A stretch of DNA of 64,000 nucleotides from a virus. The notes beneath the pieces were generated by a model, which was given only the letters and a program-made list of their open reading frames with translations, was not told the DNA's origin and made no database searches. The DNA is taken from the IMG/VR virus record IMGVR_UViG_3300033233_000017, positions 38,727 through 102,726 of that record; one strand, 5' to 3'. This document shows, in pieces, positions 33,236 to 41,283 of the stretch. A program made the position numbers and the translations under genes. Each line of letters begins with the position of its first letter. Position 1 is the first letter of the stretch.

Positions 33236-34126
33236 TTAGGCGGATTCGAGCGCCTTTTGCTCCATGATGCGGGCGTACTCACGGGCGGTCTGCCCGGTCC
33301 CCAAGGGGGCCGTTTCGGAGGTCTGGGATGCGCCCTTCTCCCCGGCAGGCCGAGTCAGCCGTTCCTGGAAGTGGCCCATCTGCGGAGCTTCGGTATCGAC
33401 CGGAGAGGCTCCTTGTGGACTCGCGTTGCGCTCCATGAGCACTTTCCTGCGCTCGTCGGCACGCACATCTTCCAGTTCTTTCTGCCGCTTTTCGGTTTCC
33501 CGAGCGGTGCGTTTCTCAGCGGTTATCTCCCGGTAGTAGGCGTCCAAGTCCCAGTTTTTGGCCTTGGCCGCGCCTTCGAGTAACTCGTCCGGGTTCAGAA
33601 CTTCGCCGTACTCCTTGTAATGCTGCAAGAGCAACTGCGGAACCTTGGTCGCGGTATACGCGTAGCCCTTGATGTTGTTGTCGAGGTACGCCTGGACTTC
33701 GGCGGTTTTCTCGGTCAGTTTCTCAGCCAGCAGCGCCTCCACTTTAGGGGTGGTAGCGATGCCTTGAGCATCCACAGCCTTCGTCAGAAAGCTGTTGAAT
33801 TCATCGAAGTCCACAGTGCCTCCTGCTAGAACCTTTTTCTGCAAATCGGCCAGTTTCGCATCCTTCTCCAGTTCGCGCTTCAGCGCGCCATGGCCGTCTC
33901 CGTATGCGTCCTCGACCCAATACTCGTCGCGCCACTGATCCCACTGCTTGGAGCGTTCCACCTGGGCTCGGAGTTCGTCCTGTCGCCGGGAGTAATCCGA
34001 CTGCCGCAGGTAGCCCTTCTCTAGCTCGCGCGGTAGGTCCGGGTATTTCGCACCCAAACTCCGAAATGCCTCGCGTCCCTCGTTGTCGGGGATCACGGCC
34101 AGCAAATCGTCAAATACGTTCGCCAT
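33236..34126 (-). CDS. Scaffold protein
   Basis: Highly charged coiled-coil-like protein (RQDELRAQVERSKQWDQW, EKRTARETEKRQKELEDVR) of 296 residues directly upstream of the major capsid gene. This is the standard place and composition of a scaffolding protein that guides capsid assembly and leaves before packaging. The C-terminal 40 residues (GQTAREYARIMEQKALESA) form a basic/amphipathic end that commonly binds the coat. No protease active site is visible. Confidence 0.8.
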   Translation of the reverse strand: MANVFDDLLAVIPDNEGREAFRSLGAKYPDLPRELEKGYLRQSDYSRRQDELRAQVERSKQWDQWRDEYWVEDAYGDGHGALKRELEKDAKLADLQKKVLAGGTVDFDEFNSFLTKAVDAQGIATTPKVEALLAEKLTEKTAEVQAYLDNNIKGYAYTATKVPQLLLQHYKEYGEVLNPDELLEGAAKAKNWDLDAYYREITAEKRTARETEKRQKELEDVRADERRKVLMERNASPQGASPVDTEAPQMGHFQERLTRPAGEKGASQTSETAPLGTGQTAREYARIMEQKALESA

Positions 34127-34152
34127 TCATCATCCTCATCGCGTCGAACCAA

Positions 34153-34557
34153 CTACGTCATGGCGAGGTTGTCGGCCCCTTCCGGAGAACCCGGAGCGAG
34201 GGAACTGCCCTGCTGACCTTGTTGGTCTTGCGATTCTGCTGTCATGAGTTCGTTCATAAAGGCGGAGCCGATAGTGCCCATGCGCTGCAACAGCGGAACT
34301 AGATCGGGCCGCTGTTGCAAAGTCGCGGTGGCTACCTGCGCCAGTTTCGCCGCCACCTGGGACATCAGTTCCTTAATCAGTTCCGTCCCCGAGAACTGAC
34401 GCATTACATCCTGGTCTTGCGCCACGGGAGGAGCACTCGAACCCTGCCCCTGGTCCGGTCGGCCATAACCGCCCTGCACATAGCGCATGGCGGCGGGAGC
34501 CTGCTGCATCTGAATGGCAGGCGGAATCGGAGGCATCGAACGATCCATCATCGGCAT
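34153..34557 (-). CDS. Small virion-associated protein, 134 aa
   Basis: Proline/methionine-rich N-terminus (SMPPIPPAIQMQQAPAAM), a central helix (GTELIKELMSQVAAKLAQVA) and a Gln/Gly-rich tail. It lies 27 bases upstream of the scaffold gene and 6 bases after the repeat protein. Unknown function; the position suggests a minor head or scaffold partner. No RNA- or DNA-binding motif is seen. Confidence 0.55.
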   Translation of the reverse strand: MPMMDRSMPPIPPAIQMQQAPAAMRYVQGGYGRPDQGQGSSAPPVAQDQDVMRQFSGTELIKELMSQVAAKLAQVATATLQQRPDLVPLLQRMGTIGSAFMNELMTAESQDQQGQQGSSLAPGSPEGADNLAMT

Positions 34558-34563
34558 AGCGGA

Positions 34564-34827
34564 TCAACCCTTCTTATTCGGAGGAGTCTGCTTGAAAATC
34601 GGCGTGGAGCCGGATTCCCATCCCCGGTGCGGGGTGCGGTCGAGCGGCACTTTGCCGCCGAAGGTTTCCTGGTTGGCGGACCCGGAATAGGAGTCCATCG
34701 GGGTGACGCCCTTCAGCGGCACGTTGTCCGCGAAGGTATCAATGGGGGAGCCGCCGCTGCGGTCGCGCTCCATGTCGGCAGGCCCGTTTTTGAGCGGGGC
34801 TTTGTCAGCAAACGTGTCCATGTTCAC
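34564..34827 (-). CDS. Repeat protein with DTFADxxPLK motifs
   Basis: I start it at GTG 34827, after AAGGGG, rather than at a TTG at 34923 that lacks a ribosome-binding site and overlaps a better small frame. Three related short repeats are visible: MDTFADKAPLK, IDTFADNVPLK and QETFGGKVPLD, spaced by about 25-30 residues. No domain is recognised; repeated short linear motifs suggest a multivalent binding peptide, for instance to capsid or scaffold. It lies at the head of the scaffold/capsid group. Confidence 0.5.
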   Translation of the reverse strand: MNMDTFADKAPLKNGPADMERDRSGGSPIDTFADNVPLKGVTPMDSYSGSANQETFGGKVPLDRTPHRGWESGSTPIFKQTPPNKKG

Positions 34828-34829
34828 GG

Positions 34830-34898
34830 TCAGCACCCCTTCTTTCCCGGCTTTCCGGGCTTGGCCAGAGGAAACGGCTTTGCGGGAGGTTTCTTCAC
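34830..34898 (-). CDS. Very short basic Lys/Pro-rich peptide, 22 aa
   Basis: GTG 34898 follows AAGGAG with a 7-base spacer. The 22-residue product (KKPPAKPFPLAKPGKPGKKG) is strongly basic. It is the first frame after the promoter at 34983-34955 and ends next to the GTG of the repeat protein. Similar tiny basic proteins are known in other phages, but I cannot name a family. The TTG frame at 34923 on the same bases is the alternative. Confidence 0.45.
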   Translation of the reverse strand: MKKPPAKPFPLAKPGKPGKKGC

Positions 34899-34954
34899 CT
34901 TTTTTCTCCTTTGCTCGCAACAAGTTGCAGCAAATAATTCATCCTACACTCCCA

Positions 34955-34983
34955 GTAATACGTGCAAGCCGATGAAATGTCAA
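34955..34983 (-). promoter_or_regulatory. Sigma70-like promoter for scaffold/capsid group
   Basis: TTGACA (34983-34978) and TATTAC (34960-34955), 17 bases apart on the minus strand. A palindrome copy lies 45 bases upstream, at 35028-35041. Transcription would enter the short basic peptide, repeat protein, scaffold and capsid genes. Confidence 0.75.
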
Positions 34984-35027
34984 GAGAAAATCGCTACTTA
35001 GAAGAGGCTTACGGGGTTAGGCGCTAG

Positions 35028-35041
35028 GTATGTGCGCATAC
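35028..35041. repeat. Dispersed palindrome copy (GTATGTGCGCATAC)
   Basis: Exact copy in the intergenic region between tRNA-Pro and the promoter at 34983. Confidence 0.85.
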
Positions 35042-35064
35042 GCGGAGGTGGGAAAACGTTGAAA

Positions 35065-35142
35065 TGGTCGGGGCGAGAGGATTCGAACCTCTGGCCCCCT
35101 GCTCCCAAAGCAGGTGCGCTAACCGGACTGCGCTACGCCCCG
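35065..35142 (-). tRNA. tRNA-Pro (anticodon UGG), CCA encoded
   Basis: The full cloverleaf is readable on the minus strand: 7-bp acceptor CGGGGCG/CGCCCCG, D-arm GCGC/GCGC, anticodon stem CCTGC/GCAGG with loop TTTGGGA (anticodon UGG), T-arm AGAGG/CCTCT with TTCGAAT, discriminator A and encoded CCA. It lies between portal and scaffold genes. It may help proline-rich late proteins such as the internal virion and polyvalent proteins. Confidence 0.97.
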
Positions 35143-35155
35143 ACGTGGTTTACCA

Positions 35156-35437
35156 TCAATCCTCCCAGTCCGGTAACTCAACGGTCTGCCCCGCCAGAGA
35201 ATGCCAGCAATCTGGAAGAAATTGAATCTTCCCGTCAGTTACGAAGGAGTGACAACGAGAAGCCGGATCATCCTGATTACATAGGAGCGATGGGCTGAAA
35301 GTAGGTTTGTCGAATGATCCGTTCCACGACCATCGCGGGACCTCAAACGGGTGACCGAACTCACAGCCTGGACAGTGGAAGACATAGTTTCTCCCACCGT
35401 TGGCGCTTTGCCCCATGTCGTGGATCTTATCAGCCAC
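35156..35437 (-). CDS. DUF6527-like phage zinc protein, 93 aa
   Basis: I start at GTG 35437, which begins 3 bases after the portal stop and follows GGACAGGTG; a longer frame reaching 35539 overlaps the portal gene and has shadow-like composition. The protein shows FHCPGCEFGHPFE, then W-WNGSFDKPTFSPSLL, then C-H-FVTDG and CWHSLAGQTVELP. This order of Cys/His pairs and PTFSPS is typical of small phage proteins of the DUF6527 type, whose function is unknown; metal binding is likely. Confidence 0.75.
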   Translation of the reverse strand: MADKIHDMGQSANGGRNYVFHCPGCEFGHPFEVPRWSWNGSFDKPTFSPSLLCNQDDPASRCHSFVTDGKIQFLPDCWHSLAGQTVELPDWED

Positions 35438-35439
35438 AT

Positions 35440-37326
35440 CTACACCTGTCCGTTCCGCTGCTCGCGCCCGAGTCGAGGATTGCGACCGCCCGCCAGCGCG
35501 ATGCCATCCTGATTCTGCTGCTTTAGCGCATCCAGCCATTTCTGCGCCTGCGGGATCTCCAGCACTTGATACAGGTACTCCAGCGGGATCAGCCCACGTG
35601 ACGCGAGCCCGATGGCGATCTGCTTCTCCCGGTCGCGTGCCCCGGAGTGCAGCGAACCCGGCGCGACGATCAGCGCGAAGTTCTTCCAGAATTCCCGCTT
35701 CGTCTCGTTGTTCGAACCTTCATAGGAACTGGGCCACAGTTTGTCCGGGTTGAAGTCGAAATCACTGTCAGCCACCCCGTTCTTTCCGAACAGTTTCATG
35801 CGCTGCGAGCGGGTGTAGAACTGGATTACGTTCGACATCGCTTGCACGCCCGTGTCCCGCAGGAAAGTCTCGATATAGCGGCCTTCCAACTTGCGTGAGG
35901 TCTGCATGGCATCGCGCATCTGTTCCAGCACGTCTCCACCCGGAACCTGCGCTTTCTTTCCCAACGCGGCCACGTCCAGATTCCCGGCCTGTTTCTCGTA
36001 TTCCGGGATGAGGAACTGAGCCAACATCTGGAACACGTAGGCGGGCAGTTGCGGCGGTTCCATGTACCGGATGTCCGCTTGCGGGTTGGCGTTCAAGCCT
36101 TCCAACCGCAGTTTTTGCCCCGGCGCGTCTTGCAGGAAGTTCTTCCAGGCAGGCAGTGGAACCGAACTGGCGCGACTGATAGCAGTGGGATTCAGCGCCC
36201 GCTTGACCATATCGAGCGTGCCGGCCACGATCTCGTTGATGGCGAGGTTCATGGGAATCAGATCGCGATACTTACTCAGCCCCCAGACGGAGTAGAAGAC
36301 CGGATTCAACCGAAGCATGGCGAATGGGTATTGCCCATGCCAGAAGGGATTAGGACCGTCGTACATCAGCCGTTTCCCGGCGAAGGCCAGCAACCGCTTG
36401 TAGGGATACAGGCGCTCTCCGGGAGCGACCGTATACCACCAGTCATGCTCGCTCGGAGAGAGGTACTGGTCGCGGACGACGACGCGGTGAGTGGACTCGT
36501 TGATGGATGGGTCGTCTACATAGAACTCCTGCCATTCGAGATTGCGGAACAAACCGGTTCCACCCATGGACATCTCCGGGGAAGCGTTCTGCTGTGCGAT
36601 CAACCGCTTCAGTCCGGGGTTCATACCGTTCCAGGTCAGTTCAGGGATGTGCCCAGGACGGACGTAGCGATTAGTGTCCGCCAGCGCCTCCATGCCAGAG
36701 ACGCATTCGCGTTCCAGACCGCGCGCCCGCATCCCGTATTTATTGATCGCCCAGGATAGCGGCTTCCAGGCGAGATAGCGCACCCCTGTGGATTCCTGGA
36801 TGTGGAACCCCGGCTGAATTAGCATGACCTGATCGGGGCCGCAGGGCAGCAGTTTCATGACGCCAGGACGCGCAGCGCCAATCTTCCAGAACGCGGTGCC
36901 CCACGCCATCGAGATGTCTCCGGTGGTGACCAGCGACAGGTCCGCATCGCTGCGTGCCCAGGAATCGTGAATGGCGAGATGAATGATCTTGGCGATGTCG
37001 TCGTACCCGGTCCCCGGTTGCGCGGTCACGTCAATCACGGGGCGCGTGTCCGTCAGCATAGAAAGCGTATCGAAGCGCGATTTGCCGATCTTGTTCTGGA
37101 AGAACCTGGATTTGTAGCGCGGGCGGTCCGCTCGATGGTAGTTTCCCTGGATATACTGGATGTACTGCTGGACGGAATTGATCTCGCTATTGAGGCGCGC
37201 GGTGCGCTGCGACTCCTCTATCGCGCCTTCCATCCAGATGCCCATTCTCCGGTGATAATCCTGCTCCAGATCCGGTTCTTGTGAGGCGTCTTCGGTATAC
37301 AGCGGTCCGCGCGGTAGGTAGTCCAT
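35440..37326 (-). CDS. Portal protein
   Basis: The 628-residue protein lies between terminase and scaffold genes and has portal-like order: an N-terminal helical region (QQYIQYIQGNYHRADRPRYK), stem/clip segments with YPFAMLRLNPVFYSVWGLSK and NLAINEIVAGTLDMVKRAL near 350-390, and a C-terminal helix-rich crown (LEQMRDAMQTSRKLEGRYIE). The portal forms the twelve-subunit ring through which DNA enters and leaves. Position and size fit podovirus-type portals. The C-terminus is polar and the stop falls just before the DUF6527-like start. Confidence 0.85.
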   Translation of the reverse strand: MDYLPRGPLYTEDASQEPDLEQDYHRRMGIWMEGAIEESQRTARLNSEINSVQQYIQYIQGNYHRADRPRYKSRFFQNKIGKSRFDTLSMLTDTRPVIDVTAQPGTGYDDIAKIIHLAIHDSWARSDADLSLVTTGDISMAWGTAFWKIGAARPGVMKLLPCGPDQVMLIQPGFHIQESTGVRYLAWKPLSWAINKYGMRARGLERECVSGMEALADTNRYVRPGHIPELTWNGMNPGLKRLIAQQNASPEMSMGGTGLFRNLEWQEFYVDDPSINESTHRVVVRDQYLSPSEHDWWYTVAPGERLYPYKRLLAFAGKRLMYDGPNPFWHGQYPFAMLRLNPVFYSVWGLSKYRDLIPMNLAINEIVAGTLDMVKRALNPTAISRASSVPLPAWKNFLQDAPGQKLRLEGLNANPQADIRYMEPPQLPAYVFQMLAQFLIPEYEKQAGNLDVAALGKKAQVPGGDVLEQMRDAMQTSRKLEGRYIETFLRDTGVQAMSNVIQFYTRSQRMKLFGKNGVADSDFDFNPDKLWPSSYEGSNNETKREFWKNFALIVAPGSLHSGARDREKQIAIGLASRGLIPLEYLYQVLEIPQAQKWLDALKQQNQDGIALAGGRNPRLGREQRNGQV

Positions 37327-37335
37327 TTCGATCTC

Positions 37336-37578
37336 CTAAGCTGGCAGCACTTTCAGCACACTCAATTGGTTGCAAATGACCCCGCAGCGCGGGTCCGGTA
37401 AGAAGACATCGACGGCGCGTTGTGCCAGCGCCGCGTCATGGAAGTCAAACAGGAAGTTCTCTACGTCATCCACCCATTCCCGTACGCAGTCGCTTCCGGC
37501 CATCCGTTCGGCTTCTAACTGTGGGAGTGTCTCCGTCATCACGATCACGCAATAGAGAGCCACCCCCGCTTCTGGCAT
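37336..37578 (-). CDS. Hypothetical protein, 80 aa
   Basis: A compact acidic protein with an amphipathic helix (CVREWVDDVENFLFDFHDAA) and two cysteines. It sits 9 bases before the portal gene in transcription order and 3 bases after the FmdB-like zinc-ribbon gene. The first residues (MPEAGVALYCVIVM) are mildly hydrophobic but short for a membrane span. No family recognised. Confidence 0.55.
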   Translation of the reverse strand: MPEAGVALYCVIVMTETLPQLEAERMAGSDCVREWVDDVENFLFDFHDAALAQRAVDVFLPDPRCGVICNQLSVLKVLPA

Positions 37579-37581
37579 GGC

Positions 37582-38001
37582 TCAGACCCAACACCCCGGC
37601 AGAGACGCGCCATTCACGCTCTGGCCGTCCTGGGAGATTTCGAGGTTGCCCACCTCGTCGGGCATGGCGAGCCCTTCGGCGCGGCAATACTCCTGCTGAT
37701 CTTTCCGGGTACGCAGGATGCAGCGTTCCGGTTTCCCGTCTGCCATACGACTGGAGTTGCGGCGATAGGCCACCAGCCCGCCCATCTTCTGCTGTGCCCA
37801 GTAGCCTTCCTTGGACGGGTCGGCATAGGCGCAGAGCGGTTTGTCCCAGATGATCTGCGGGCGGGAGATGAGCAGCGCCGTGGGTTGGCCGCAGGCATCG
37901 CACGCGGCCAGCGGCGAATCGAAGTGCGGATAGTAGTGCTCGGCTGGGTGGTTCCGCTCTGAACACTCCGGATTGCGGCAGATGCTCTCGTAAAGCGGCA
38001 T
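37582..38001 (-). CDS. FmdB-like zinc-ribbon protein, 139 aa
   Basis: The N-terminus MPLYESICRNPECSERNH with CDACGQPTALLISRP around residue 34 is the pattern of FmdB-type zinc ribbons (MPLYEYxC with a paired Cys-x2-Cys knuckle). The rest (residues 50-139) is polar with RKDQQEYCRAEGL and unknown. Phages often carry such a gene near portal and terminase; the role is unknown, perhaps regulation or assembly. Confidence 0.65.
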   Translation of the reverse strand: MPLYESICRNPECSERNHPAEHYYPHFDSPLAACDACGQPTALLISRPQIIWDKPLCAYADPSKEGYWAQQKMGGLVAYRRNSSRMADGKPERCILRTRKDQQEYCRAEGLAMPDEVGNLEISQDGQSVNGASLPGCWV

Positions 38002-38003
38002 CG

Positions 38004-38141
38004 TTACTTGCCTTTCTTGACGGTGCGCCGCGCCGTGTCGAGCGCGATGGCGACCGCCTGTTTCTGTGGCTTCCCCGCCGCGACTTCGGTGCGGATGTTC
38101 TGGCTGATGGTTTTCTGGGAACTGCCCTTTTTCAGTGGCAT
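38004..38141 (-). CDS. Small basic phage protein, 45 aa
   Basis: ATG 38141 follows TTAGGAGG with a 6-base spacer. The product has the well-known phage pattern of a short Lys/Gly start then GSSQKTISQNIRTEVAAGKP and KQAVAIALDTARR, seen in many phages near portal and terminase genes (DUF6496-like). The function of the family is unknown; it is basic and helical, so nucleic-acid or protein binding is plausible. Its size puts it below usual gene-calling limits. Confidence 0.8.
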   Translation of the reverse strand: MPLKKGSSQKTISQNIRTEVAAGKPQKQAVAIALDTARRTVKKGK

Positions 38142-38151
38142 CGGAATCCTC

Positions 38152-38340
38152 CTAATTTTTACCGTGGCCGAATGCTTGGTCCACCGCCCGTTCCGTGATC
38201 TCCCGACCGTCGTAGGAGTTGTGGATCACCACCGTGCCCCCGCCTTCGACCGGCTTTTCCAGCACGGGGCGGCAGGCGCAGAACCGGGATTCTTCGTGCT
38301 CTTTGAGATCATTGACGGGCATCACGTGAACGTCGTCCAT
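38152..38340 (-). CDS. Hypothetical protein, 62 aa
   Basis: A small acidic protein (MDDVHVMPVNDLKEHEESRF) with CACRP and a His-rich C-terminus (AFGHGKN), spaced 10 bases on either side from its neighbours. The Cys-x-Cys pair and several His residues could bind metal. It resembles 'HDVMPVxDLxxHxxxxxCxCxP' small phage proteins of unknown role found near terminase genes. No confident family. Confidence 0.6.
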   Translation of the reverse strand: MDDVHVMPVNDLKEHEESRFCACRPVLEKPVEGGGTVVIHNSYDGREITERAVDQAFGHGKN

Positions 38341-38350
38341 GCCATACTCC

Positions 38351-38899
38351 TTAAACCGCGACGGCTTCCGTCGCGGACCGCTTACGCAGCATCGCCAGAA
38401 CGTCCTTCGAGTTGAAGGTCTGTTTCCCCAAAAGACGCACGAACTCGCGCCGGTCGGTGGCGTCCATGGGGATGTTGCCGCCCTCGGGGTAAAGCTCGAA
38501 GGCCCACCCGTTTTGCAGGACGCAGTTGGCGACCTCGGTGAGCACTTCCTTAACCGTCAGCCCCATCTCCTTGGCGTGCCCTTCCAGCGGCACATGCAGC
38601 GACGGGTCGATCTCGAAGCGAATCACGAAAGCGCCGTCGTGAAAGCCCAGAGCTTTCTCTACCAATCGGACGATCTGCGCGGCCTCGGTGAAGGGCGCAT
38701 CTCCGTTCGCCTTCTGGAGCGCCTCCATGTGCCGGGGTTGCAACATCAGCCCGCCCGTGGCGTATTGCTCCAGGAACCATTCGGCCCAGGTGCGAATCGT
38801 GGTCGCCGGGTCCGACTTCGACTCTGCCGCCAACTTCTGATAGGTTTCCGCCTTCAAAGTCAACAGCGCAGGTACGGAAATGGGTTCTACTTTCGCCAT
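38351..38899 (-). CDS. Hypothetical protein between terminase and portal, 182 aa
   Basis: ATG 38899 (MAKVEPISVPALLTL) is preferred to a start at 38950, which would overlap the promoter. The protein has several short helices (ETYQKLAAESKSDPATTIR, AAQIVRLVEKALGFHD) and a compact beta part (FVIRFEIDPSLHVPLEG). No known motif. It is the first gene after the promoter at 38950-38922, so it may be regulatory or a portal-assembly partner; a ribbon-helix-helix role is possible at the N-terminus but not shown. Confidence 0.6.
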   Translation of the reverse strand: MAKVEPISVPALLTLKAETYQKLAAESKSDPATTIRTWAEWFLEQYATGGLMLQPRHMEALQKANGDAPFTEAAQIVRLVEKALGFHDGAFVIRFEIDPSLHVPLEGHAKEMGLTVKEVLTEVANCVLQNGWAFELYPEGGNIPMDATDRREFVRLLGKQTFNSKDVLAMLRKRSATEAVAV

Positions 38900-38921
38900 A
38901 AAAGCTCGGTCCTCACTTGGA

Positions 38922-38950
38922 AGTATAGGTCGAAAAATTAATTGGTACAA
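38922..38950 (-). promoter_or_regulatory. Sigma70-like promoter downstream of the terminase gene
   Basis: TTGTAC (38950-38945) and TATACT (38927-38922), 17 bases apart, in a 131-base AT-rich gap. Transcription would start about 16 bases before ATG 38899. A perfect palindrome copy lies 66 bases upstream of the -35. Confidence 0.75.
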
Positions 38951-39015
38951 TACTTTCTGGTCTTTTTCTTACGCAACACATCAAGATGTGCCACGTAAGC
39001 ACAACCGCAGGAAGA

Positions 39016-39029
39016 CGTATGCGCATACG
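39016..39029. repeat. Dispersed palindrome copy, perfect 14-bp palindrome
   Basis: CGTATGCGCATACG is its own reverse complement. It is the consensus with the central two bases missing and lies one base after the large terminase stop codon. Confidence 0.8.
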
Positions 39030-39030
39030 C

Positions 39031-41283
39031 TCAGTACGCATCGTAGTCTGCCACCAAGTCAACGGAGTCTTCCAGCATCCCGCGCCATAGTTCCATGTCG
39101 GGATCTTCCGGACCGAGATTCTGGGTGGTGTCGGTCTCCGGATCGGCCTCTGCGTTCAAGTTGCGGTAACCGGTCAGCAGTAGAGAACCGCAGTGCGGGC
39201 AGTTTCCGACTTCGGCCACCGCCTTGGCCGGGAATTTGTAGTCGCAGGCGCAACACTGCATGATCCAGGGCGAGGTGTCCAAGTTCAGCACCCGGCGCAG
39301 CGGAACATATCCCAAGTTTGGGTCGAAATCGCTAAATCGCGCCGCCAGCAGCGCGATCATGCCTGCGGTGATCTCATCGTCCTTGAATCCCTTAGCGGCT
39401 TCCGGATGGCGGTCGTATTCGTCCTCCATGCGGTAGGTCTTCATCTCCTCGACTGCGTTCCTGGAATGGATTATCCACATGCCTGCCGTCAGCCAGCGGA
39501 TGGCGTGCTCCCGCAGTTTCGGCCGCGTGTTGACGGTCGAGAGCCAATGCACCGAGTTCAACTGCGGGCTGATCGAATCGGCGTTGATGCGCCGGTACAG
39601 GTTTTTGTACTGGCAGACCACGTGAGCGGTGTCACCACAGGATTGGTGATTGTTGTACTCGATTGCCAGCAGCGCCTCGTTGTACCAGCGCGCCAGCGCC
39701 ACGGCTTTATACCCCTGCTCGATGGCTCCCAGTTCATTGGAGCGGAACTTGGCGACCTGCTCATCCGCTCCGCCCCTGCGGTTTACCTTGTTCACCCACA
39801 TGCAGCAGTAATCCGACGCTCCACCGCCGCCGCCAGCCGGATCGACCCCGACTGCGTATTCGAAGTCCTCATTCGGAAGTTCCCAGATCTCCAGAGGTTT
39901 CACCTCGAATTCGTGCCGTCGATCACAGTCCTCCTGAATGCAGCGTTCCGTTCGTGGGTTGAAGGCGTGGAAGCGGCCCTGCTTGTCCAAGTCCCCGCGC
40001 ATGATCGGATCACGAATCGTTTGCGTCACGTGACGCATAATGGACTCGTTAAATAGTTGAATTCCAGAGACTTGGAACGCCTCTTCTGCGGAGACGCACT
40101 GTTCCTGGTGCAGCTTCTTCAGGGCCTCTTCGTCGTGCGCGTTGACCCGGCGCAGTTCCATCCAGCGCAGGAATCCGTCCGGCAGAACGTAAGAGCGCAG
40201 AGTGCCGTTGTTGCAGGTCGGGCAATTCAGTTCGGAGCGGTCCAGCCCGCCGATACGACGCTGGTGGAACTGCTGGCAATTGCTGTTATCGCAGCGCACC
40301 CACTCGCGCTCGACTCGCTCCCGCATCCCGGATTCTTCCTCTTTTACGGTCCAGCCATCGGGCGGTGCGGTGAAGTGGCTGCGGTCGAAGAACGACGGCA
40401 GGAATAGCGGCTTCCAGTCGGCGCGGCCATCTGCTTCGAGTTCCATATTATTGCGCCACAGCAGATGCGCGTAGCGCCCCGCGCCCTTGCCTGTGCTCTC
40501 CAGGAACCCGAATGCTTCCGGGTTGTCTGGGATGGCGTTGCGGATATCCTCCTCGATGATAGTACGGGCTTTCTTGTCTTCCCAGTCACAATGTTCGGAG
40601 CCATGGAAGGCCATATAGGTCTTCCCCTGAATCCCGGTGATCTTGTTCGCGCCATAGGCTTCTACCTGCGAATTCAATCCTGGGTCGCTGTAGCGGTCTT
40701 TCTGGTCGGTGTCGAAGATCAGCCCCTTTTTGAACTCTCGGCTCGCGCACTGCGGTTTCATCCACCACGGCATCCGGTCGTAGATGTGCTGCATGATGCC
40801 GAACAAGTAGGCAGCGTGGCCCGGATCGTAACTCACCACCACCGCGTTGACGTTCTTGAAGTACATCGTGCGCCACGCGATCATGCCTTCGATCAACGTG
40901 CTGCATCCGAGCGCCCGCGATTTAATGATCTGTACCTTTTGAGCGGCGTTGGGATACAGTGCCTTCAACCGAAGGTTGTATTCGAGGATGAGTTCCTGGC
41001 TCTCCCATAGGCTGAACAGCACGTCGCCGCGATCCTTCGTGGTGATCCAGAAATAGTTTTTGGCTGCGTAGTAGAAGTTGGCGCGGCAGAGTTCCAGTTG
41101 CTCGAAGATCTTGTCGCGTTCGGCTTTGACCAATTTGTCCCAGGAGTTGTGATCCGGTTCGTCGTAGTAGTCGATCATCGTGGAGATTCCGGGATCACGC
41201 ACCCATCGACGCGGAGCGCGCGGAGGGATGATCGCGGGCGGACGACTAATCCGAGAAGGTCCCGCCCAGTTCGGGCTACTCAT
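39031..41283 (-). CDS. Terminase large subunit
   Basis: The 750-residue protein has a deviant Walker A KSRALGCST at 121-129 (the lysine at the front, as in many phage terminases), a Walker B-like MAFHGSEHCDW near 224-234, and an RNase H-like nuclease start AVGVDPAGG near 476 with later acidic residues. It also carries two zinc ribbons: CDNSNC with CPTC near 345-375, and CCACDYKFPAK with CPHCG near the C-terminus. It drives DNA into the procapsid and cuts it. The C-terminal 50 residues are acidic. The start overlaps the small-terminase candidate by 8 bases. Confidence 0.9.
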   Translation of the reverse strand: MSSPNWAGPSRISRPPAIIPPRAPRRWVRDPGISTMIDYYDEPDHNSWDKLVKAERDKIFEQLELCRANFYYAAKNYFWITTKDRGDVLFSLWESQELILEYNLRLKALYPNAAQKVQIIKSRALGCSTLIEGMIAWRTMYFKNVNAVVVSYDPGHAAYLFGIMQHIYDRMPWWMKPQCASREFKKGLIFDTDQKDRYSDPGLNSQVEAYGANKITGIQGKTYMAFHGSEHCDWEDKKARTIIEEDIRNAIPDNPEAFGFLESTGKGAGRYAHLLWRNNMELEADGRADWKPLFLPSFFDRSHFTAPPDGWTVKEEESGMRERVEREWVRCDNSNCQQFHQRRIGGLDRSELNCPTCNNGTLRSYVLPDGFLRWMELRRVNAHDEEALKKLHQEQCVSAEEAFQVSGIQLFNESIMRHVTQTIRDPIMRGDLDKQGRFHAFNPRTERCIQEDCDRRHEFEVKPLEIWELPNEDFEYAVGVDPAGGGGGASDYCCMWVNKVNRRGGADEQVAKFRSNELGAIEQGYKAVALARWYNEALLAIEYNNHQSCGDTAHVVCQYKNLYRRINADSISPQLNSVHWLSTVNTRPKLREHAIRWLTAGMWIIHSRNAVEEMKTYRMEDEYDRHPEAAKGFKDDEITAGMIALLAARFSDFDPNLGYVPLRRVLNLDTSPWIMQCCACDYKFPAKAVAEVGNCPHCGSLLLTGYRNLNAEADPETDTTQNLGPEDPDMELWRGMLEDSVDLVADYDAY

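Noticed and set aside
39031-41283. Loss of the Walker A lysine in the large terminase
   Set aside because: KSRALGCST looks aberrant, but a lysine or arginine at the front of this loop is a known variant among phage terminases, so it is not reported as a defect.
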